Assembly (NCBI GenBank): GCA_001784175.1
Contig: MFPR01000017.1
Coordinates: 150,975 to 214,974 of the forward strand
From: Candidatus Lindowbacteria bacterium RIFCSPLOWO2_12_FULL_62_27
GTDB taxonomy: Bacteria > Lindowbacteria > 2-12-FULL-62-27
Direction of reading: 5' to 3'
Length of the DNA: 64,000 bases
The notes beneath the pieces were generated by a model. The model ran no database searches. It saw only the letters and a list, made by a program, of their open reading frames with translations, and had not been told where the DNA came from. Positions 52,047-60,682 of the stretch are shown here, piece after piece. Position 1 is the first letter of the stretch, and each line of letters begins with the position of its first letter. The position numbers and the translations under genes were made by a program.

Positions 52047-53777
52047 TTGCTTGACTTGTACAGATTGCCTAATTTCCGAGCGGCGCTGGTGCTTGCCGCT
52101 CTCATGCCGGTCTTCGCCGCGCGTGCCGACTCGGCCGTTGTCCGGAATTTCCCGCACGCGGAAACGATTCAGAGCATTGACCAACGGCTCCGGTCGGCCG
52201 CCGGAGTCTACCGGCGGGGTGAGCGGGCGGCGGCCAAATCGGCGGTCGGCGCCGCATACTTTGACCTCTTCGAAGGCCGCGGGCTGGAGGCATGGATCGC
52301 CGGCCGCGATCCGGCGCTCAAGGCCGAACTCGAATCGCTCTTCGCGCAGTGCATCTCCGCTGCGCATGCAGGACGACCGACCGCGGAGTTTGACGCTGCC
52401 ATCGACCGACTCCGGTCCGCGCTCGATGCCCTTCCCGCGCGCTTCGCCGATCAGCCTCGCACGGGCCCGGCGGTCTTCGCCAACTCATTTTTGATCATCG
52501 TCCGCGAGGGCGCTGAGGCGATCTTGATTCTGAGCGCGCTCATCGCTTATCTCGTAAAAACCGGACACGCGGGGCGCGTGCGCGTCATCTACGGTGGCGC
52601 CGGCGCGGCGCTTTTCGCCGGGATCGTCACGGCCGTCGTTGTCGACGCCGCATCGACGGCAAGCGGACAAAGCCGGGAAATCACCGAAGGCTTCACCTTG
52701 CTTCTGGCCGCCGCCGGATTCGGCGCCGGCCTGACGTTGATCGGCCAGGCGACGGGAGAGAATCCCGCCGTCAAGGACAGAACGGAGGCGTCGCTTTCGA
52801 GCGACCTCCGGATGTCCTTTCCCGTCGGACCCTACGGCACGATGCTCCTTCGGCATCATACCGGGCAGGGCGCGGGCATCGCGCCGCGGCTGCCGACAAT
52901 GTTCGCCGGCCCCAACGCCGATCTTGAATTCAACGCGGCGCAGCCTAACCTCGTCGAGGCCTGGTACGGCATGACGCTTCCCTGGCCGAATATTCGGGAC
53001 CCGAGAATCACATTCAACATCGGCAAACTCGATCCGACGGGATTCTTCGACGCCAATCGGTTCGCCAACAACGAAGCCGAGCAGTTCATGGCCACGCCGT
53101 TTGTCAACAACCCCGCCATCGAGTTCGGCGGCGACGCCAACGGTTATGGATTCGGCGGCCGGATCGCGTATCAGTTCATGTCCGTTTATCAGAAGGGCCT
53201 GACGATCGTCGGATCGTACGGATATTTCGACGCCGCCGGCGATTTTGCCGAATCATTCCGCAAGCCGTTCCACATGGCCGAAATGGCCGTCTCGCGCAAG
53301 AACTACGGCTTCGAACGGAACGTCCGCACGTACGCGTGGATGAACCGCAAGGACCACGCGCGATGGGCAACGCCGGCGGGCGACCCGAAACACAACCGGG
53401 GATTCGGATTGAGCTGGGACGAGGACGTCTCCACCAACCTCGGGATGTTTTTGCGCTACGGCCACCAGGACCCCGACGTGGCGAAATTCGACCACTCGCT
53501 GACGCTGGGTCTGCGCGTCATCGGCAACGCCTGGCGAAGGTCGCGGGACCATGTCGGATTCGGTTACGGCGTCAACCGCATCAGCGACGATTACAAACGC
53601 GTTTCGACCGGGACCGACGGCTATCCTGCGGACACCAACGAGCACACCTTCGAGGCCTATTACAAATGGTATGTGCTTGGCAGTTTCTACCTGACGCCGG
53701 ACGTGCAGTACGTCCTGAATCCGGGGGGGACGACGACAAAGACGGCGTGTGGATTATCGGACTCCGGCAGCAGTTGA
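52047..53777 (+). CDS. In-frame chimera: FTR1 iron permease N-half fused to OprB-type porin
   Basis: Of 576 residues, 1-28 are a signal peptide and about 30-140 a helical EfeO-like leader. Residues 147-225 carry the first FTR1 helices with [20 protein letters not shown] (REGAE at 153-157) and [15 protein letters not shown]. From about residue 226 the protein switches to an OprB/carbohydrate-selective porin barrel ([38 protein letters not shown]). FTR1's later helices and second REGxE motif are missing, so iron transport is unlikely. At a run of seven Gs (53733-53739) the frame shifts, replacing the porin's last strand. The start is TTG 52047. Confidence 0.7.
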   Translation: MLDLYRLPNFRAALVLAALMPVFAARADSAVVRNFPHAETIQSIDQRLRSAAGVYRRGERAAAKSAVGAAYFDLFEGRGLEAWIAGRDPALKAELESLFAQCISAAHAGRPTAEFDAAIDRLRSALDALPARFADQPRTGPAVFANSFLIIVREGAEAILILSALIAYLVKTGHAGRVRVIYGGAGAALFAGIVTAVVVDAASTASGQSREITEGFTLLLAAAGFGAGLTLIGQATGENPAVKDRTEASLSSDLRMSFPVGPYGTMLLRHHTGQGAGIAPRLPTMFAGPNADLEFNAAQPNLVEAWYGMTLPWPNIRDPRITFNIGKLDPTGFFDANRFANNEAEQFMATPFVNNPAIEFGGDANGYGFGGRIAYQFMSVYQKGLTIVGSYGYFDAAGDFAESFRKPFHMAEMAVSRKNYGFERNVRTYAWMNRKDHARWATPAGDPKHNRGFGLSWDEDVSTNLGMFLRYGHQDPDVAKFDHSLTLGLRVIGNAWRRSRDHVGFGYGVNRISDDYKRVSTGTDGYPADTNEHTFEAYYKWYVLGSFYLTPDVQYVLNPGGTTTKTACGLSDSGSS

Positions 53778-53816
53778 ATTTCTGAAGAAGAAACTGCTCG
53801 GGATTATATTACCTCG

Positions 53817-54992
53817 CTATAACTTTCGGATCAGCGCGGAAAGGATTTCTCTGGCATCGGCGACGACGCGGTGGGAAGCGACGTTGAATATTGGCGCATC
53901 GGCATTTTTATTGATGGCGATGATGACGTCGGAAGACTGCATGCCGACGGCGTGCTGGATGGCGCCGGAGATGCCGCAGGCGATATATATTTTCGGGCAG
54001 ACGGTCTTGCCCGTCTGGCCGACCTGATGGCTGTAGGTGGTCCATCCCTCCTCCACCGCCGCGCGCGATGCGCCGACCCCGCCGCCCAGGAGTTTCGCGA
54101 GCTGCTCAACCAGTTTGAACCCCTCGGGCCCGCCCATGCCCCGGCCGCCGGAGACGATGACGTCGACTTCCTGCAGATTGACGGCTGCCTCCGATGCCTC
54201 CTTGACGCTTTCGAGGACGCGGGTTCGGGAATCATAATTGGGCGCTTTGAGAAGGACGATTTCGCCCTTCCGGCCCGGGTCGTACGTTCCTTTCTTCATG
54301 ACCCTGGGTCTCACGGTTGCGATCTGCGGCCTGCGGTTCGGGCACAGGATCGTGGCCATGATATTGCCGCCGAACGCGGGGCGGACTTGAAGGAAATTGC
54401 GGGTTTGGAGATCGACATCGAGCGAGGTGCAATCGGCGGTAAGCCCGGCGCTCAATCGGGCGGCGACCCTTGGGACGAATGACCGGCCAACCGCCGTGGC
54501 GCCGGCGAGCACGATCTCGGGCTTGTGTTCGCGAATCAGGCCCGACAGCAGGTTCGTGTAAGGCTCGTCATTGAATTCCTTCAGCTCGGGGCTGTCATAG
54601 AGATAGACCTTCTCAGCGCCCCACTTGATCAGCTCTTCCGCCTCGGCTTGCCCGGCGCCGAAAATCGCCGCCGTGAGGCAGACACCGAGTTTGTCCGCCA
54701 GATGCCGGCCCGCGCCGATGAGTTCGATGGCGACCTGCGCGAGGGATCCATGTCGCTGTTCGGCGAAGACCATCACACCCTGGTAGCTGTCGAAGTCCGG
54801 CTGTTTTTCCTGCATGCTCTCCCCGCTGACCAGAATGGCTTCGACGGGGCAGGAACTGATGCAGGATCGGCATACCTGGCAAACTTCGAGGATGACCGCC
54901 TTGTCGTCTTTCATCACGATGGCGGCATAGGGACACGCGGCCAGGCAGGTTTCGCATCCGATACATTCATCCGCATTGACAAAGAGGCGCAT
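53817..54992 (-). CDS. etfA: Electron transfer flavoprotein alpha subunit with N-terminal two-[4Fe-4S] domain
   Basis: Residues 1-60 of 391 are a bacterial ferredoxin module with [12 protein letters not shown] and [12 protein letters not shown]. The ETF-alpha domain follows ([22 protein letters not shown]), with the FAD-binding C-terminus [42 protein letters not shown] (key residues) and [12 protein letters not shown]. The extra clusters are found in clostridial-type and other anaerobe-related EtfA proteins and may link to ferredoxin. It is the last gene of the operon acd-etfB-etfA, 11 bp after etfB. Confidence 0.93.
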   Translation of the reverse strand: MRLFVNADECIGCETCLAACPYAAIVMKDDKAVILEVCQVCRSCISSCPVEAILVSGESMQEKQPDFDSYQGVMVFAEQRHGSLAQVAIELIGAGRHLADKLGVCLTAAIFGAGQAEAEELIKWGAEKVYLYDSPELKEFNDEPYTNLLSGLIREHKPEIVLAGATAVGRSFVPRVAARLSAGLTADCTSLDVDLQTRNFLQVRPAFGGNIMATILCPNRRPQIATVRPRVMKKGTYDPGRKGEIVLLKAPNYDSRTRVLESVKEASEAAVNLQEVDVIVSGGRGMGGPEGFKLVEQLAKLLGGGVGASRAAVEEGWTTYSHQVGQTGKTVCPKIYIACGISGAIQHAVGMQSSDVIIAINKNADAPIFNVASHRVVADAREILSALIRKL

Positions 54993-55003
54993 TTAGCGGT
55001 TTC

Positions 55004-55798
55004 CTATCCGGGTTGGATGCAGTGCAGGGCTTTGAGTTCGTCGAGGATCTGCGCGGCCATTTCATCCGGCGTGCCGGTGATGGTTTTCCGTTCTTTTTTA
55101 ATCACAGGCGCGAAGATGTTCGAGACCCGGGTTGGAGAGCCGTTCAAGCCGGTGAGGGAATCCTCCGCGCCGATATCCTGGCGAGTCCATTTTCTGATTT
55201 CAATTTTTTTTGCCCGCATTTTCCCCTTGATCGACGGCAGCCGGGGCGTGTTGAGTTCCTTGACGACGGTCATGAGCAGCGGCAACGAGGATTCGAGGAC
55301 GTCGTATCCGTCGTCCATCAGCCGGTGGACGGTGATTTTGCCGGTCTCGATTTTTTCTATTTTCTTCACGTAGGCGATATGCGGGATGTTCAGAAACTCG
55401 GCCATCTCGGGACCGACCTGCGCCGTATCGCCGTCGATGGCCTGTTTCCCGCAAAAGATCATGTCGAAGCCGATCTTTTCGGCGGCCTTTGCCAGGGCGT
55501 ACGCGGTCGCCCACGTGTCCGAGCCCGCAAAGGCCCGGTCGGTCAGGAGCGCCGCGTCGTCAACCCCCAGCGCGATCGCGTCCCGCAGCGCGACCTCGGC
55601 ATGGGGCGGCCCCATCGTGAGGGCGGTCACCGTCGAGGCGGGGTCCTGATCCTTGATCTGGAGCGCGGCCTCGATCGCATGGAGGTCATAGGGATTGATG
55701 ATGCTCGGCACGCCTTCGCGGATGAGGGTGTTGGTCTCCGGATTGATCCGCACTTCCGACGTGTCGGGAACCTGTTTGATGCAGACGATGATCTTCAT
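55004..55798 (-). CDS. etfB: Electron transfer flavoprotein beta subunit
   Basis: The 264-residue protein has MKIIVCIKQVPDTSEVRINPETNTLIREG (key start), NPYDLHAIEAALQIKD, ALTMGPPHAEVALRDAIALGVD and the signature DGDTAQVGPEMAEFLNIPHI (here IDGDTAQVGPEMAE). It binds AMP and pairs with EtfA to accept electrons from the acyl-CoA dehydrogenase encoded just upstream. Confidence 0.95.
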   Translation of the reverse strand: MKIIVCIKQVPDTSEVRINPETNTLIREGVPSIINPYDLHAIEAALQIKDQDPASTVTALTMGPPHAEVALRDAIALGVDDAALLTDRAFAGSDTWATAYALAKAAEKIGFDMIFCGKQAIDGDTAQVGPEMAEFLNIPHIAYVKKIEKIETGKITVHRLMDDGYDVLESSLPLLMTVVKELNTPRLPSIKGKMRAKKIEIRKWTRQDIGAEDSLTGLNGSPTRVSNIFAPVIKKERKTITGTPDEMAAQILDELKALHCIQPG

Positions 55799-55807
55799 CG
55801 GGAAGGC

Positions 55808-56965
55808 CTATTTATGCCGCGCGGCCTCCTTGATGAGCGCCTGGCCGATGACATTCCGCTGGATCTGGTTGGTGCCTTCATAAATCTGGAGGATCTTCGC
55901 GTCCCGCATCATCTTCTCGGCGGGATACTCTTTCATGTAGCCCGATCCGCCCATCACCTGGACCGCGTCGATGGTGACGCGCATCGCCATGTCCGACCCG
56001 AAAACCTTGGCCATGGCGGCCTCTTTTGTAAAGTCCTTCGCGCCGGTGTCGATATGGCGCGCAACCGCATAGACGAACGCGCGTGTGACCTCGACCTGCG
56101 TCGCCATGTCCGCAAGGATGTGCTGGACGGCCTGGATCGCGGAGATGGGTTTTTCAAACTGGATGCGCTGCCGGGCGAACTTGACGGCCTCGTCCAGCGC
56201 CGCCTGCGCCACGCCGACGCCCTGCGCGCCGACGCCGACCCGCGACTGATCGAGGGTCCGCATCGCGATGATGAACCCCATGCCTTCGCGGCTGATGAGG
56301 TTTTCCCTGGGAATCCGGCAGTTGTCAAAGACGAGTTCGCGCGTCACGGAGGATCGAATCCCCATTTTGTGTTCCTTCTTGCCGAACGTGAACCCCGGCG
56401 TGCCTTTTTCGACGACGAACGCCGACGCCCCGCGGGCGCCCTTGGTCTTGTCGGTCATCGCGATGATGGTGTTGATCGCCGCTTCCCCGCCGTTGGTGAT
56501 CCATTGTTTGGTTCCGTTGAGGACGTACTCGCTGCCTTCGAGCCTGGCCGTGGTCTGAACTCCGCCGGCGTCGCTGCCTGCGTTGGCCTCGGTCAGGCCG
56601 AAGGCGACCAGTTTTTTTCCGGCGGCGATCTCCGGCAGATATTTTTTCTTCTGTTCATCCGTGCCGTAGAGGATTAGCGGGTAGGTGCCGAGTGCGGCGG
56701 CGGCGAAGGTGGTCGACACGCCGATACAGGCGCGGCTCAACTCCTCGATCACGAGGCACATGTCCAGCGAGCCTTTGCCCAGCCCCCCGTATTCCTCCGG
56801 GACGAAAAGGCTGAACATGTCGGACTGGGCGAGTGCGTTCACGATGTCCCACGAAAACTCGTCTTTCTCATCCAGCTCGGCCCGCACGGGCATGATCTTC
56901 TCAACGGCGATCTTGCGCGCGAGTTCCTGTATCATCTTTTGATCGTCCGTCAGGAAATGATCCAT
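55808..56965 (-). CDS. Acyl-CoA dehydrogenase
   Basis: The 385-residue flavoenzyme starts at ATG 56965 after GGAGGATGACGAT. Signatures are AFGLTEANAGSDAGG, YVLNGTKQWITNGG, QSRVGVGAQGVGVAQAALDEA and the catalytic base Glu in QIYEGTNQIQRNVIGQAL, the position used by short- and medium-chain enzymes. It introduces the alpha-beta double bond in acyl-CoA and delivers electrons to EtfAB. The chain length is not predictable. Confidence 0.93.
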   Translation of the reverse strand: MDHFLTDDQKMIQELARKIAVEKIMPVRAELDEKDEFSWDIVNALAQSDMFSLFVPEEYGGLGKGSLDMCLVIEELSRACIGVSTTFAAAALGTYPLILYGTDEQKKKYLPEIAAGKKLVAFGLTEANAGSDAGGVQTTARLEGSEYVLNGTKQWITNGGEAAINTIIAMTDKTKGARGASAFVVEKGTPGFTFGKKEHKMGIRSSVTRELVFDNCRIPRENLISREGMGFIIAMRTLDQSRVGVGAQGVGVAQAALDEAVKFARQRIQFEKPISAIQAVQHILADMATQVEVTRAFVYAVARHIDTGAKDFTKEAAMAKVFGSDMAMRVTIDAVQVMGGSGYMKEYPAEKMMRDAKILQIYEGTNQIQRNVIGQALIKEAARHK

Positions 56966-57330
56966 ATCGTCATCCTCCACCGTTCTGCTGACCGTCCACG
57001 GCCAAGCCGCCGATGAAAGGCCCATTTGAGCACAGTCGGGGTGGACTATCAAGAAAGAGGGAATGACCCCCAGAAGTTCCTCACGCCTCTGAAAAATCTG
57101 GGGGGGGGGTAAAAGCCCCCTCCCGGTTGAAGCCAAAAAAACGAAATATTTTTGAAAAAAGATGGGGAAATCCCGGAGAATAGGTCCGGGAGGGGGACAA
57201 ACTCACCAGTTGAAGGCATACAAGCATTTTGCCGAGGGGAAATTCAAGCTTTTTCATTGGGCGTCGATCCAAAAGGATGGTCGGGGTCGATATCGAGATT
57301 CTGCGGGTCTCTGAGCGCCGGCGCCGCCCG
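56966..57330. other. Intergenic region between acd and adk
   Basis: No gene is supported in these 365 bp. It includes the acd leader with its GGAGGA site, a run of ten Gs (57100-57109) and a hairpin facing the adk 3' end. The short frames here are interrupted or lack codon bias. Confidence 0.6.
57093..57123 (-). terminator. Candidate terminator downstream of adk
   Basis: Read on the minus strand, GGGAGGGGG is followed by CTTTTA, a run of ten Cs, AGA and then TTTTT. A G/C stem with a T-run after it is the form of an intrinsic terminator, but it lies about 200 bp past the adk stop. Confidence 0.4.
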
Positions 57331-57903
57331 TCAGGCGAAAACCGCCGCGATCCGCGCGGAGACCTCGTCGATCGATCCGATGCCGTGGATGTCCTTCACG
57401 ATCTTCTTCGGCCGGTAATACGCGAGGCACGGCTCGCTCTGGTTCTTGTAGGTGTCGATCCGGTTCTGGATCACGGCCGGGTCGGCGTCGTCCGCGCGGC
57501 CTTCGATGGCGGCGCGTTTGGAGAGGCGCGAGCGGATTTCATCGTCGGAGATGGAGATATTGACGACGGCGTCGAGCCGGCGGTTTTTCTCGGACAGAAT
57601 ATTGTCCAGCGCCTCGGCCTGGGGTTTTGAGCGGGGGAATCCGTCGAGGAGAAATCCGCCCTTGACATCGTCCTGGCCGAGCCTCTCCCGCACCATCGCA
57701 ATGGTGACTTCATCGGGGACGAGTTTCCCCTTGTTCGAATACTCCTTGGCCGTCCGGCCAAGTTCTGTGTTGTTCTTGATGTGATACCGGAACATGTCCC
57801 CGGTCGAAATGTGGGGGATGGAAAGAAGCGTCTTGAGCTTGACGGCCTGCGTGCCTTTTCCGGCGCCGGGCGGGCCGAAGAGAACGATGTTTTTACCGGG
57901 CAT
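57331..57903 (-). CDS. adk: Adenylate kinase, short form
   Basis: The 190-residue protein has the P-loop GPPGAGKGTQAVKL at residues 10-23, HISTGDMFRYHI, the NMP-domain, GFLLDGFPRSKPQAEALD and the arginine region EGRADDADPAVIQNRIDTY. The LID is the short type without zinc cysteines. It interconverts ATP+AMP with two ADP. A palindromic operator lies about 86 bp upstream of its start. Confidence 0.95.
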   Translation of the reverse strand: MPGKNIVLFGPPGAGKGTQAVKLKTLLSIPHISTGDMFRYHIKNNTELGRTAKEYSNKGKLVPDEVTIAMVRERLGQDDVKGGFLLDGFPRSKPQAEALDNILSEKNRRLDAVVNISISDDEIRSRLSKRAAIEGRADDADPAVIQNRIDTYKNQSEPCLAYYRPKKIVKDIHGIGSIDEVSARIAAVFA

Positions 57904-57988
57904 GATGGTCTCGCCTCCTCTGATTCGGGTTTGGTGAATCCTGATGAATCCACGCGCTGGACCCTACCTGCCGCAAGCTAAAAGGGAA

Positions 57989-58006
57989 ATACTGCATATG
58001 CGGTAC
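57989..58006 (-). promoter_or_regulatory. Palindromic operator site 2
   Basis: On the plus strand it reads ATACTGCATATGCGGTAC, matching ATACnGCAnnTGCnGTAT at 13 of 14 fixed positions. It lies between the 3' end of the DASS gene and the adk start, 86 bp upstream of adk, and only adk could be downstream of it. Confidence 0.55.
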
Positions 58007-58017
58007 TCCCCCCGCGC

Positions 58018-59550
58018 CTACGCAAGGCCGAGCAGCGGGCAAAGAACAAAAAGGCCGAGCCAGAGGGTAAAGAAACCGATCACGTCGAATAGAATCCCGG
58101 CGCGGACCATTTTGGTGATCGGCACCAGACCCGAGCCGTAGACGATGGCGTTCGGCGGCGTCGACACCGGAAGGCAGAACCCGTAGCTGGCGCCGAGACA
58201 CGCGCCGAGGGCCGGCGGCAGAAGCGGCACGCCGGCCTCTTTCGCCACCGCCATCGCCACCGGAATGACCATGCTCGCCGCCGCCGTGTTGGAGGTCAGT
58301 TCGCTCAAAACGATCGCCATCCCGATCGACAGGCCCGTGATCGGCCAGAGCGTGTGGACGTCGAGAATCCGGGTAAGGCCGCCGCCGAGCGCCTGCGCGA
58401 CGCCGGTTTTGAACATCTGATCGCCCAAGCTAAGCCCGCCGCCGAAGAGCAGGATCGTCCCCCAGTCGATCCCGGCGGCGTCGCGCCACGTGAACGTCAT
58501 GCGCTCGAATCGGCGGTCCAGCGGCATGAGGAAGAGAAGGCATCCGGCCAGGAGCGCGACGACCGATTCGTTCAGGCGCGCGTCAATCCATTTGAACGCC
58601 GGCGAACCGGACCCGCACGCAAGACCGATCGCGCCCGGAAGGATCCAGAGAGACACGGCGAGTCCGAAGGCGGCGAGGGTGTTGCGCTCGCCGGCGGACC
58701 AAAGAGGTGACGCTGCCCCCGTCTCTGTATTTTCCCCTCTCCCGCCTCTGGCGGGAGAGGGCAAGGGTGAGGGTGGCAAATGGCCGCCGGCGGGGTGCAA
58801 GACATACAGGAGACTGAAGAGCACGGCAAACATGACCGCTGTCAAAGGAACGCCGATCAGCATCCACTGAAAAAACGTGATCCGCACGCCCGCCTGCTCC
58901 GCGATGAATCCGATCCCGATCAGATTCGGCGGCGTTCCGACCGGCGTGGCCAGCCCTCCGACGCTTGAGGCGTACGCCGCCATGAGCATCAGCCCGCAGG
59001 CATAGCGGCGGCCGGCGTTCAGACTGCGGATGAGCCCGAGCGCGATCGGAAACATCATCGCCGTCGCCGCCGTGTTGCTGATCCACATCGAGAGAAACGC
59101 CGTGAGGCCGCCGAAGGCCAGCATCACGCGGGCGGGATGTCCCCGCACAAAACGCCACGCGAGAACGCTCGACGCGATCCGCCGGTCGAGCCCGTGCGTT
59201 GACATCGATTTCGCGAGGAAAAAACTTCCGATGAACAGAAAAATCAGCGGATGCGCGAACGGCGCGAAAATATTTTTCGCGCTGTCCACGCCGAGGAGCA
59301 CGCACAGCGCCGCGCCCAAAAGCGCCGTCGCCGAAATCGGGATCGGCTCGCAGATCCAGTACGTCCCGACCAGCGCCAGAATCGCCGACAGCGCGTGTCC
59401 CTGCGCCGAAAGGGGCGCCGGCCAAAAAAAGATCAGAACGCCGAGCGCGGGCCCCAAGAGCAGCCCGGCCTGCGCCCGGCGTCGCGAAAAGCGCTCCTCC
59501 GCATCGGATAGTATCTCTCCGACCGCCCCTTCGTCGTGGATCATCAACAC
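58018..59550 (-). CDS. DASS (SLC13) family sodium/anion symporter
   Basis: The 510-residue, roughly twelve-helix transporter carries two SNT motifs, SMWISNTAATAMMFPIAL and VLSELTSNTAAASMVIPVA, that form the Na+ and carboxylate sites of the DASS family, plus GLATPVGTPPNLIGIGF and LPVSTPPNAIVYGSG. It probably imports dicarboxylates or other anions. Residues about 258-275 come from an inserted palindromic repeat in a cytosolic or periplasmic loop. It is divergent from PAS-LuxR regulator B, with operator site 3 between them. Confidence 0.9.
   Translation of the reverse strand: MLMIHDEGAVGEILSDAEERFSRRRAQAGLLLGPALGVLIFFWPAPLSAQGHALSAILALVGTYWICEPIPISATALLGAALCVLLGVDSAKNIFAPFAHPLIFLFIGSFFLAKSMSTHGLDRRIASSVLAWRFVRGHPARVMLAFGGLTAFLSMWISNTAATAMMFPIALGLIRSLNAGRRYACGLMLMAAYASSVGGLATPVGTPPNLIGIGFIAEQAGVRITFFQWMLIGVPLTAVMFAVLFSLLYVLHPAGGHLPPSPLPSPARGGRGENTETGAASPLWSAGERNTLAAFGLAVSLWILPGAIGLACGSGSPAFKWIDARLNESVVALLAGCLLFLMPLDRRFERMTFTWRDAAGIDWGTILLFGGGLSLGDQMFKTGVAQALGGGLTRILDVHTLWPITGLSIGMAIVLSELTSNTAAASMVIPVAMAVAKEAGVPLLPPALGACLGASYGFCLPVSTPPNAIVYGSGLVPITKMVRAGILFDVIGFFTLWLGLFVLCPLLGLA
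58735..58761 (-). repeat. Palindromic repeat inside DASS transporter gene
   Basis: CCCTCTCCCGCC (58735-58746) and GGCGGGAGAGGG (58750-58761) form a perfect 12-bp stem with a three-base loop, followed by GCAAGGGTGAGGGT-like flanks. The element is in frame and encodes SPLPSPARGGRGE on the minus strand, a low-complexity insert absent from the family pattern. Confidence 0.8.
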
Positions 59551-59609
59551 GCGCCGGTGTACGCCTTCCGCCGCGGTTTGTCAAACGACCTGCGCCCTTT
59601 TTCAGTGAA

Positions 59610-59627
59610 ATACTGCAATTGCGGTAT
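59610..59627 (+). promoter_or_regulatory. Palindromic operator site 3
   Basis: The site reads ATACTGCAATTGCGGTAT, a full match to ATACnGCAnnTGCnGTAT. It lies between the divergent DASS gene and PAS-LuxR regulator B, 37 bp before the regulator's ATG. The following 31 bp (59628-59658) align without gaps to those after site 1, so it probably autoregulates the regulator and perhaps the transporter. Confidence 0.75.
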
Positions 59628-59664
59628 TGATTCTCTCCGATTCGATCATCTTAGATGAGCCTCG

Positions 59665-60321
59665 ATGACGCGGACCGATTTGAAGAAGTGCCTCGCGGCG
59701 ACGGCGGACGGCGCGTTCGCGATCGACGCGAAGAAGCGAATCATCCTCTGGAACGCCGCCGCCCGGCGGATCTTCGGCCGGACGTCCGGGGAAGTGCTCG
59801 GGCGGTGCTGTCACGAGGTGGTGGCCGGCTACGATGTCTTTTGCAATCCCTTTTGCAAGCGAGACTGTACCATCGCGTCGATGGTCCGGCGAGGCGAGAT
59901 GCCGGAGCATTTCACGATCAAAACAAAGACCCGGACCGGCCGGGACCTGTGGCTGAGCGTGAGCATTGTCGTGCCGCCGATTCGTCCTGTGCGTAGCGGG
60001 CCGGTGATTGTCCATCTGTTCCGCCCGACGCAATGGTCGGATCGGCTTGACGTCACCGCCCGGGAAATCGGGACGCATCTTTCCCGGAGGATCGGCGGCG
60101 GGCGGCCGGCGAATCCCGCGCCGCCGCCGTCGCCCTTAAGCCGCCGGGAGCACCAGGTTCTCGGCCTGATGGCGGACGGCGTCGAGTCCAAGGCCATCGC
60201 CCAAAGACTGGGCATCAGCTATCCGACCGTCCGCGTCCATACGCGGAGCATCCTGTTGAAATTGAAATGCCACAGCAGGCTGGAAGCGGTCTCGGAGGCG
60301 CGCAAGCGCGGCTTCGTCTGA
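59665..60321 (+). CDS. PAS-LuxR regulator B with conserved Cys/His set
   Basis: The 218-residue paralogue of the protein at 46570 has a PAS domain (ADGAFAIDAKKRIILWNAAARRIFGRT) with C49-H50, C64 and C68 in the same C-H-x13-C-x3-C spacing and two extra cysteines (C48, C60). The LuxR HTH is LSRREHQVLGLMADGVESKA with RLGISYPTVRVHTRSILLKL. It is divergent from the DASS transporter and preceded by operator site 3, so autoregulation is likely. The ligand or redox signal is unknown. Confidence 0.87.
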   Translation: MTRTDLKKCLAATADGAFAIDAKKRIILWNAAARRIFGRTSGEVLGRCCHEVVAGYDVFCNPFCKRDCTIASMVRRGEMPEHFTIKTKTRTGRDLWLSVSIVVPPIRPVRSGPVIVHLFRPTQWSDRLDVTAREIGTHLSRRIGGGRPANPAPPPSPLSRREHQVLGLMADGVESKAIAQRLGISYPTVRVHTRSILLKLKCHSRLEAVSEARKRGFV

Positions 60322-60682
60322 ACGGGACCCCCGCCGCCGGAACCCGTCGCGGAAAGACACAATCCGCCTGAATAATAATGCAAACGCGCTAGAAAAACAC
60401 CGCAATTGACGAATTGCCCCGCGCCGGGGGATGGCGGATAGTCACGGCAGTGTCTGTGTCGTACGCATCCATGGGTGCAGGCTCCGGGGCGTCTTCAGGG
60501 GGTTGGCCATGACAGGGCTGTCATTCGGTCAAGCAAACGGCGGTTTCGGAGGCAACGCGATGGTTGGAGTGCTCGGCGTGAATCGATCGGTGGTAGGCCG
60601 GACGGGAAGAGGGAAGGTGTGCGCCGTCCCTTCCGGGATTCGAATATCGAAAATCGCAATCCGAAACAAAAATGTCAAATTC
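60322..60682. other. Intergenic leader before the FG-GAP giant
   Basis: About 360 bp. It holds a degenerate copy of the palindromic operator (60397-60414). The open frame upstream of 60683 has in-frame ATGs at 60509 and 60560 but reads as low-complexity. Near 60635-60675 there is an AT-rich block (CGAATATCGAAAATCGCAAT) typical of intergenic repeats. No RNA gene was recognised. Confidence 0.5.
60397..60414 (+). promoter_or_regulatory. Degenerate operator, candidate site 4
   Basis: ACACCGCAATTGACGAAT matches the ATACnGCAnnTGCnGTAT consensus at 11 of 14 fixed positions. It lies 76 bp past the PAS-LuxR B stop and upstream of the giant secreted protein gene. It is weak alone and notable only for its position. 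Confidence 0.35.
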
